Assembly (NCBI GenBank): GCA_050949165.1
Contig: JBMNFF010000018.1
Location: 1-20,870, forward strand
Source of the DNA: DAIOXA01 sp050949165
Lineage (GTDB): Bacteria; Bacillota; Proteinivoracia; UBA4975
DNA length: 20,870 nt
Direction of reading: 5' to 3'
In this document: one piece after another, positions 14,730-20,870 of the stretch
Position numbering within the stretch: position 1 is the stretch's first letter
How the letters are laid out: every line of letters begins with the position of its first letter
The notes under the pieces: model-generated
The model's database searches: none
What the model was told of the DNA's origin: nothing
The model's input: the letters and a program-made list of their open reading frames with translations, nothing else
Made by a program: the position numbers and the translations under genes

Positions 14730-17700
14730 TGAGCCTGGATCCCCTGAGGGCGACTGAACACATTGTGCAGAAATACCTGTCCTACCTGGAAACAACTTTT
14801 GGTTTCTGCGACAAGGGTTTGAATGACCAATTCATACGCGAGCTGCGGCACCTGGACAAGTTTGCCAAAGGGCCAATTCTGGAGGCTACTCCTCCCTTTG
14901 AAACGAGTTGTTCCATCGAAGATTTAATCCGGGAAGGCGTGTTGTCCGAAGAGTTCCGGGAACTGAAGGCTCCCGAATTGCCGGTGGACAGGCCCCTGTA
15001 CTTGCACCAGGAACAGGCGGTGCGCAAAGTTATCAGCGGCGGCCGGAATATCATTGTCGCTACCGGGACAGGCAGCGGAAAGACAGAGACATTTTTAATT
15101 CCTATTCTCAACCATCTGTTCCGGCAAAAGGAGCAGGGACGTTTGGGGCCCGGGGTGCGGGCGTTGCTGTTATATCCCATGAACGCTTTGGCCAATGATC
15201 AATTAAAGCGGTTGCGGAAGTTGCTCAGGAATTATCCCGAAATATCTTTTGGCAGCTATACCGGCGAAACCAAGCATAGCGAAAATGAAGCGCTGGAACA
15301 CTTTCACCAAATGTATCCAGGAGAAACCAAGCTGTCCAACGAGTTGTTGTCCCGGGAAGAGATGAAGAAATCGCCGCCCCATATCTTGCTTACCAACTAT
15401 GCCATGCTGGAATACCTCCTGCTTAGGCCTGCGGACAATGTGTTCTTCGACGGCATATTTGCCGGGGAGTGGCGCTTTATCGTCCTCGACGAAGCCCATA
15501 CGTATTCAGGGGCCAAGGGTATTGAAATGGCCATGCTATTGCGCAGGCTGAAGGACAGGGTTGTGGCCAGCAGGCCGGGGGCGCTGCAATGTATTGCCAC
15601 CAGCGCTACCCTGGGCGGTGATGCCGGCGATTACAGGCAGGTGACCAATTTCGGCGTGGGATTATTCAGCGAGACCTTTGAATGGGTTGCCGACGATGAG
15701 AGCCGGCAAGATGTGATAATTGGCAGGAGAAAAGAACTTATTGTTGCCGAAGCAAGCTGGGGGACCCCGCCGGGTGAGCTGTACCTCAGTTGGGCGAAGA
15801 TAATGCAAGGGGCCCCAGATAAATTGTCCGATCTCTATGCCGAGGGCAAAAAATACGGCGTGCCCGATGCCGTGTTGCAGGAAGCTAAAGGGCTGGGGGA
15901 TTGTAAAAAATTCTTGTACACCGTGCTTGCCGGCGACGCCAGGTTAATCAGGTTGCAAAAGATGTTGGAAGCCTCTCCTTGTTCCCTTGAGCAGGCGGCA
16001 AGTGATTTGTTCCCCGCTGAAGACCAGGGGCGGGAGATGCTGGTTGCCCTGGTCGATTTGGCCAACAGAGCCCGGCTGCAGGAAGAAAGTCAGCCGCTTT
16101 TGCCCGCCCGCTACCATTTGTTTATCCGGGCAATTGAGGGCGGATTCGTTGCGCTGCTTCCGGAGAAGCGCTTTTTCCTGGAAAGGCGCGAGTGGATTGA
16201 AGAAGGGGGGGTAAAGTACCCCGTCTTTGAAGCGGCGACATGCATCCGGTGCAACGCGTTGTACTGTGCCGGTGAAACGACTGAGGAAAACAAGGTTTTT
16301 CGTCAGCCCGGCATAAGGTTTAGTGACGACAGAAACTCTTTAGAATACTACCTGCTTATGGAGGATGGCGAGCCCGTCCCAGACAATGAAGACGAACTTT
16401 TTCTCGGAGCGGAGGCCGGGACTGACGAGGAGTACATCCTTTGCGGAAAATGCGGTGCCATTGGACATACCGATAATGTGGACTTGCCGTGTAATTGTGG
16501 AAGGGAAAATTATTTCAGGGTAATTAAGGTGAGCGTCAAGGAAGGCAACGTCCACAAATGCCCTGCTTGCGGAAGCGGAACTTCCGTTGGGTCGGTGGTG
16601 CGCCGCTTCATTCTTGGGGCGGAAGCGGTAACCAGTGTTTTGGGCACTGCCCTTTACCAGCAGATACCTGAGGAAGAACTGGAGGTAAGCATCGCCGACA
16701 TGGACGATGAATGGGCCAGTCCCGCCTCCTCGGTGCAAAAGACCGGCAGCCGCAAGATGTTGATCTTCTCGGACAGCCGGCAGGACGCGGCGTTTTTCGC
16801 CACTTACCTGCAAAACTCCTATGAGCAAATTTTGCAACGCCGCCTGCTGATAATGACCCTAGAGCAACACAAAAAAGATGTAATTGCCAACCGCTGGCAG
16901 GTAAGCGACTTGGCTAAAAAAGCAAAAGAGACCTTGCTTGATCTTGGCATTTATACCGGGAAAAGCCGGCAGGAATTGGAAGAAACAGCGTGGAAATGGG
17001 TGCTCCATGAGTTTATGTCGACCGAACGCATCGGGCTTGAGGGATTGGGATTAATGGGTTTTGTTCCTGCCATCCCACCGGAGTGGCTCCCGCCGCCAGT
17101 ATTTCGCAACGGACAACCATGGAATTTCACTAAAGATGAAGTAATTGCCTTAATAATGGCTTTGCTGGATAGCGTGCGAAAAAGAGGGGCGGTGTTGTTT
17201 CCGGATTCAGTTAAGCCCACCGATGAGTTTTTTGCACCCCGGAACCGGGAGTACTTTATCAATATGCGAGCTTCTGTACAGGGAAGAATTTTCAGCTGGC
17301 TGCCCAGCGCCGAGGGCGGCAACAACTCCAGGCTGGACTACCTTACCCGTCTGGCACAGCGCATGGGCAGTGAGGCTCCTCGCGAACACGCTGCAGTGCT
17401 GTTAGAGGGGATATGGAAAAAGTTGCTGACCGGGGACGGAAGTTTGCGCTATCTGTTTTCAATGATTAACGATGGCAGGAATGGTCCTGTTTTCCGTTTG
17501 AAGCCGGAGCTGTGGGAACTGCAGCCAGCCGTAATCGACGGCACCGTGCGTTGGTACCGCTGCGACAGGTGTCGGCGTTTAACGCTGCACAATGTGCGCG
17601 ACGTGTGTCCCACCTACCGTTGCACTGGAACGTTACAGGAATGCAACCCGGCGGAAGAACTGGCGGAGAACCATTACAGGAGACTGTACCTGGAGACTTT

Positions 17701-19531
17701 GCCTCTGCCCATGCGCACCTTTGAGCATACCGCCCAATTGACCGGCGAGCGGGCTGCCGAGATTCAGAAGGACTTTTATGAGGGCAAGATCAACATCCTC
17801 AGTTGCTCTACCACTTTTGAACTGGGTGTAGATGTGGGCGATCTGGAAACCGTCTTCATGCGCAATGTTCCGCCATCTGCCGCCAATTATATCCAGCGGG
17901 CGGGCAGGGCCGGCAGGCGGACAAGCTCAACTGCCTTCGTGCTTACCTTTGCCCAGCGCCGGTCCCACGATTTTTCCCATTACGCCGACCCCTTGCGGGT
18001 TATAAAGGGTGAGATTCGCCCGCCCTTTTTTGAAATCAGTAATGACAAGATCGTGCGTCGGCACATGTATGCCGTGGCCATCGCCCAGTTTTGGCGCAGA
18101 AATCCCAAATTTTTCGGCACAGTGGAAAAATTCTTCACCAAAGAAGAAAAGGGCTCTGCTATCCCAGAGTTGTCAGCTTTTCTACGGAGCAGGCCTGCGG
18201 ATTTGGAATTGGCGTTGTCCAGGATTGTGCCTAGGGCAATGCACGAGAGGGTTGGCCTTGCTAATTGGCGATGGGTGGACGGTCTTCTGGATGCACAAGA
18301 CGGGGTTCTGACCAGGGCAGAGAAGGAATTGCTGCAGGATATGGCCGAGCTTGCCCAGGCAGAAGATGAATACAGCAAATCTAAAAACCATTCTGCTGCC
18401 GGACAGGTCAGGAGGGTTATCACAACAATAAAATTGCGTGACATACTGGGTTTCCTGTCCCAAAGCAATGTCATCCCCAAGTATGGTTTTCCCGTCGATG
18501 TGGTGAAATTGCAGATTCATCACCACGGCGATGTCGCCCGCGGCCTTGAGTTGGACCGAGACCTGAAAATTGCCTTGTCGGAATATGCGCCCGACAGCCA
18601 GGTCATTGCCGGCGGCAAGTTGTGGACAAGCAGGTATGTTAAAAAGCTCCCGGACAGGGAGCCGGTAAAATACCGCTATGCAATTTGTCGCAACTGCGGT
18701 CTGTACAGAAGCCAAATAGCAGAGATGCAGGACGATTTGAGTATGTGTCTGTGCGGGCATAAAGTTGGACCTGACCAGGGGATGTTTATTACCCCTGAAT
18801 TTGGCTTTATCGCCGGCAAGCCTGGCGTCCCAGGGATGAACAGGCCGCAGAAAACCTATGCAACCCGCAAGTACTTTGCCCAGGCCGGAAATGTTCTCAG
18901 CGAAAGTGAACTGCAGTTAAATGGCACAGTTATCAAAGTGCGAACCGGAACCGACGGACGCTTGGCAGTAATAAACAACGCAGGCAGAAGGGGATTCCGC
19001 ATCTGCGAAAAATGCGGATACGCGGAGATTGTCAAGGGCAAGCCGCCCGGAAGGCATAAAAATAGCCTTGGCAAGGAGTGCCGGGGCAAATTTGACAGAT
19101 ACTCCCTGGGGTACGAATTCAAAACCGATATCCTTCAGCTTTGGTTCCCCGATTATTTCAATGCTGAAGAAGGTTTCTGGTTGTCCCTGCTTTACGGTAT
19201 TTTAGAGGGCGCCTGCAGCGCCTTGGACATTGAGCGCCAGGATGTGGACGGGACCCTGTATTACTACAGCGGCAACCGGCATAGCCCGGCTATCGTCTTG
19301 TTCGACGATGTCCCCGGCGGGGCAGGCCACGTCCGGAACATTGCCGAGGAAGCCAACCTGTTGGCGGCGTTAGAGCGGACTCTGGAGAATATCAGCAGGT
19401 GCGATTGCGGTGGCGAAAGGGCAGATACCAGTTGTTACGGCTGCTTGCGCAACTACGGTAACCAATTCTGCCACGATGTCCTTAAGCGCGGTTATGTTAT
19501 TAAGTTTATGGGAAACCTGTTGCGCAATTAA
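14729..19531 (+). CDS. Gene B: large SF2 DEAH helicase with DUF1998-type C-terminus (DruE/MrfA-like)
   Basis: 1600 aa. RecA1: Q-like LYLHQEQAV, P-loop GTGSGKT (113-119), LLYPMNALANDQL, LLTNYAMLEYLL, DEAH (254-257), then SAT near 292. RecA2: MLIFSDSRQDAAFF near 680, STTFELGVDVGDLETV, and the arginine-finger motif QRAGRAGRR (from 1056). A long insert between the lobes carries Cys pairs C505/C508, C572/C575, C588/C590 and C611/C614, and another set C945/C948/C960/C965. The C-terminal part has C1320/C1323/C1340/C1342, C1426/C1429, then DDVPGGAGHV and a final cluster C1558, C1560, C1569, C1572, the DUF1998 signature shared with MrfA, DrmB and DruE. Such proteins are ATP-driven DNA translocases or helicases in antiphage systems or repair. 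At 1600 aa it is far longer than MrfA (about 750) and closer to DruE. Translation starts at ATG 14729 behind AAGGAGGAG, overlapping the gene A stop. All helicase motifs are intact. Confidence 0.9.
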   Translation: MSLDPLRATEHIVQKYLSYLETTFGFCDKGLNDQFIRELRHLDKFAKGPILEATPPFETSCSIEDLIREGVLSEEFRELKAPELPVDRPLYLHQEQAVRKVISGGRNIIVATGTGSGKTETFLIPILNHLFRQKEQGRLGPGVRALLLYPMNALANDQLKRLRKLLRNYPEISFGSYTGETKHSENEALEHFHQMYPGETKLSNELLSREEMKKSPPHILLTNYAMLEYLLLRPADNVFFDGIFAGEWRFIVLDEAHTYSGAKGIEMAMLLRRLKDRVVASRPGALQCIATSATLGGDAGDYRQVTNFGVGLFSETFEWVADDESRQDVIIGRRKELIVAEASWGTPPGELYLSWAKIMQGAPDKLSDLYAEGKKYGVPDAVLQEAKGLGDCKKFLYTVLAGDARLIRLQKMLEASPCSLEQAASDLFPAEDQGREMLVALVDLANRARLQEESQPLLPARYHLFIRAIEGGFVALLPEKRFFLERREWIEEGGVKYPVFEAATCIRCNALYCAGETTEENKVFRQPGIRFSDDRNSLEYYLLMEDGEPVPDNEDELFLGAEAGTDEEYILCGKCGAIGHTDNVDLPCNCGRENYFRVIKVSVKEGNVHKCPACGSGTSVGSVVRRFILGAEAVTSVLGTALYQQIPEEELEVSIADMDDEWASPASSVQKTGSRKMLIFSDSRQDAAFFATYLQNSYEQILQRRLLIMTLEQHKKDVIANRWQVSDLAKKAKETLLDLGIYTGKSRQELEETAWKWVLHEFMSTERIGLEGLGLMGFVPAIPPEWLPPPVFRNGQPWNFTKDEVIALIMALLDSVRKRGAVLFPDSVKPTDEFFAPRNREYFINMRASVQGRIFSWLPSAEGGNNSRLDYLTRLAQRMGSEAPREHAAVLLEGIWKKLLTGDGSLRYLFSMINDGRNGPVFRLKPELWELQPAVIDGTVRWYRCDRCRRLTLHNVRDVCPTYRCTGTLQECNPAEELAENHYRRLYLETLPLPMRTFEHTAQLTGERAAEIQKDFYEGKINILSCSTTFELGVDVGDLETVFMRNVPPSAANYIQRAGRAGRRTSSTAFVLTFAQRRSHDFSHYADPLRVIKGEIRPPFFEISNDKIVRRHMYAVAIAQFWRRNPKFFGTVEKFFTKEEKGSAIPELSAFLRSRPADLELALSRIVPRAMHERVGLANWRWVDGLLDAQDGVLTRAEKELLQDMAELAQAEDEYSKSKNHSAAGQVRRVITTIKLRDILGFLSQSNVIPKYGFPVDVVKLQIHHHGDVARGLELDRDLKIALSEYAPDSQVIAGGKLWTSRYVKKLPDREPVKYRYAICRNCGLYRSQIAEMQDDLSMCLCGHKVGPDQGMFITPEFGFIAGKPGVPGMNRPQKTYATRKYFAQAGNVLSESELQLNGTVIKVRTGTDGRLAVINNAGRRGFRICEKCGYAEIVKGKPPGRHKNSLGKECRGKFDRYSLGYEFKTDILQLWFPDYFNAEEGFWLSLLYGILEGACSALDIERQDVDGTLYYYSGNRHSPAIVLFDDVPGGAGHVRNIAEEANLLAALERTLENISRCDCGGERADTSCYGCLRNYGNQFCHDVLKRGYVIKFMGNLLRN

Positions 19532-19718
19532 AAAAATTATGAGGCCCAGAGCGTAGCAGTTTAATATTCGGAATATCATATCAATCAGGTATTAAATACG
19601 AACCACTGGAAACTGTACAGATATATAGGCTGAAGTAGTAGAGAATTGCCCGGTGGCGGGGATTGTGGCTTGGTCATAATCTGTAATAGACATCATTAAC
19701 ACTGGAGTGATATGACCA
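19532..19718. other. Intergenic region before the amine-oxidase-like gene
   Basis: AT-rich spacer with no terminator after the helicase gene that I can support. A palindrome ATATTCGGAATAT lies at 19564-19576 and could be an operator, but there is no other support. The ribosome-binding site for the next gene is GGAGTGA near 19704-19710. TTGGTC followed 17 nt later by TCATTA (about 19672-19700) is only a weak promoter candidate. Confidence 0.3.
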
Positions 19719-20624
19719 ATGCCTGATCTTCCAAAGGATATCGGTGAGCTGATTTCCAAGCATCCCCTCACCGGTGAAAAAATGGAGCTGTTGAGAGTCG
19801 ACGATACTTTCGAGTCTTCCCCGCCGGAATCACAACCCGAGCAGCCGGAAAAGCAAATCCCTCCGGAATTTCAGCCCATCGGTGTTGCAGAAATAATTAA
19901 CCAGAATGGGTGGTCCCTGAACTTTTCCGCCACCGAGGACAGGGGACTGACCATTTCCAATGTCTCTTTCCGGGATGTACATTACATCTTCTTGATGGTT
20001 GTTCCCTGGTTAGGCCAGGGTGTTGTCTGTAACTTGGTTCAGTTTTTCTTGAACAATAGAATCTCGGGGCCATTTGTCCTGAACTTTCCCTGTGGCTTTG
20101 CCATTTGGGCCAGGTATGGGTTTGGCGAGGACAGTACCATAGACCAGGTGTATTACTTCTTCGACGATGGCACCATGCTGCCCCTGATGTTGCTCACGGG
20201 GCCTACTCTTATTAATTATGTACCCCTTTATATCGACTTTGATATTATCAATACCACGAACTCAGCCTGCAACTTCTATCCGCCGGGAGTGGAGAAAAAG
20301 AGCTGGAATCTGGCCGTCTCCGAGTTCACCCGCCTGGGCAGTGGGGCCACAGCACCGGATGGAAACTACAATATCATGATTACCAACTGTCTCTCTGACC
20401 TCAAGGCCCGGGCCGTTGTGGAATTTAATCCCGAGGAAACTGTCTTTCAATATGTGGCCAGGTGGCAGGGGTACAATATTGACGCCTTCCCTTTGCTCAA
20501 CCTCCAGGGATTCGAGATTGTCAACAGAGATATCGTATACGTCTACTTGAGCAGCGATCCGCCTGAGGGTTTCATTGGCCCCAGAATCAAGCTGGAGGCA
20601 AAGCCCTGCCAATGCCATAAATAG
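19719..20624 (+). CDS. Hypothetical 301-aa protein with a copper-amine-oxidase-like sequence pattern, no catalytic residues
   Basis: No named gene recognised. The N-terminus is soluble, with a Pro/Glu-rich linker (about residues 33-52). Residues about 62-180 follow the order seen in copper amine oxidase beta-sandwich domains: GWSLNFSATEDRGLTISNV (compare the W-x-x-x-F...G-L-x-[IL]-x-x-V pattern), an aromatic segment, YYFFDDGTMLPLMLLTG (compare the D-G-x-[IM]-x-x-x-x-x-x-T-G strand), and YIDFDIINTTN where true oxidases have a copper-binding H-x-H and R-x-D-x-D-x-D-G. The topaquinone N-Y-D/E site and the His ligands are not present, so oxidase activity is not expected. It ends KPCQCHK, a small Cys motif. 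ATG 19719 with GGAGTGA upstream. The fold link is my inference and could be wrong. It is separated from the operon by 187 nt and is probably independent of it. Confidence 0.75.
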   Translation: MPDLPKDIGELISKHPLTGEKMELLRVDDTFESSPPESQPEQPEKQIPPEFQPIGVAEIINQNGWSLNFSATEDRGLTISNVSFRDVHYIFLMVVPWLGQGVVCNLVQFFLNNRISGPFVLNFPCGFAIWARYGFGEDSTIDQVYYFFDDGTMLPLMLLTGPTLINYVPLYIDFDIINTTNSACNFYPPGVEKKSWNLAVSEFTRLGSGATAPDGNYNIMITNCLSDLKARAVVEFNPEETVFQYVARWQGYNIDAFPLLNLQGFEIVNRDIVYVYLSSDPPEGFIGPRIKLEAKPCQCHK

Positions 20625-20679
20625 TTGTGCCTAGGGTGTAATTCTATTTTGGGGCGGGTTTCCAGCATGGAACAGTAAG

Positions 20680-20763
20680 AAAAGACCCTGAAGAGCTTCA
20701 GAGGATTTGGCAGTGACCGTATTCTTGCCACTGCTGAAACCAACTGGCCTTTCAGGGTCTTTT
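20680..20763 (+). terminator. 84-bp inverted-repeat structure, probable terminator
   Basis: AAAAGACCCTGAA (20680-20692) and TTCAGGGTCTTTT (20751-20763) are a perfect 13-bp inverted repeat. Within the 58-nt loop are further pairings, CAGTG (20711-20715) / CACTG (20729-20733) and TTCAG (20697-20701) / CTGAA (20734-20738), giving a long branched hairpin ending in TTTT. It lies 55 nt after the 301-aa gene and can act as its terminator. The short size with perfect terminal repeats would also suit a miniature mobile element. Confidence 0.55.
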
Positions 20764-20870
20764 GATGTGTAGTCCTCGCGAATACACACGCACTTATTTT
20801 CGGATACAGATTTGGCCAGGAGAATGGGGAGCGACTGAGGACCTGCCGTAAAATAGACTGAGTATGCTCC
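20764..20870. other. Window end, nothing recognised
   Basis: No open frame with a start and ribosome-binding site, no repeat and no RNA gene could be supported in these last bases; a gene may begin beyond the window. Confidence 0.4.

Noticed and set aside
19564..19576. Palindrome ATATTCGGAATAT as an operator
   Set aside because: Short AT-rich palindromes are common by chance, and no regulator gene or second copy was seen.
1..20870. CRISPR arrays, tRNA or rRNA genes, integrase or attachment sites
   Set aside because: No regularly spaced repeats, cloverleaf sequences, ribosomal RNA stretches or site-specific recombinase genes were found on reading both strands.

Overview
The window looks like a defence or accessory island from an anaerobic clostridium-like member of the Bacillota. 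The pointers are strong purine-rich Shine-Dalgarno sites (GGAGG types) ahead of most genes, mid-range base composition, an IS21-type element, and a fragment of a glycyl-radical-enzyme activase, a family of strict anaerobic metabolism. The phylum-level guess is an inference and no species is claimed.

Layout. Positions 1-3430: a complete IS21-family element (istA, istB) separates two unrelated minus-strand gene fragments. On the left is the C-terminal tail of a glycyl-radical activase; on the right is the N-terminal part of a UvrD/helicase-IV-like helicase that also carries a frameshift. Positions 3431-3929 hold no intact gene, only a decayed topoisomerase-type zinc-finger remnant. Positions 3930-5750 encode a single-chain DUF262 + HNH (GmrSD/SspE-like) nuclease. 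Positions 5751-7211 hold a doubtful 140-aa minus-strand ORF and an endonuclease/exonuclease/phosphatase (EEP) family protein. Positions 7379-9340 hold a HelD-like UvrD-family helicase split by two single-base frameshifts. Positions 9323-9845 hold a possible small two-helix membrane protein on the minus strand, its terminator, and two plus-strand terminators.

The core is a two-gene operon at 9846-19531. Gene A (1627 aa) has an N-terminal region that reads like a helicase RecA domain whose P-loop and DEAH positions are lost, then a long helical/coiled-coil middle, then a beta-rich C-terminal half containing a tandem duplication of a module of about 172 residues, and finally a Cys/His cluster. 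Gene B (1600 aa) is a full SF2 helicase with all motifs, many Cys pairs and a DUF1998-type C-terminus. The stop of A and the start of B overlap (TAATG). This resembles the two-gene plan of type III Druantia (DruH + DruE) in outline, but I could not establish homology of gene A to anything named. It is the best candidate for an undescribed or divergent antiphage system here.

After the operon come a 301-aa protein with an amine-oxidase-like sequence pattern but no catalytic residues, and an 84-bp inverted-repeat structure likely to act as its terminator. I saw no tRNA, rRNA or CRISPR array. Three single-base frameshifts in two helicase genes, beside intact reading frames of nearly 5 kb, suggest either real decay of older island genes or local sequencing indels.
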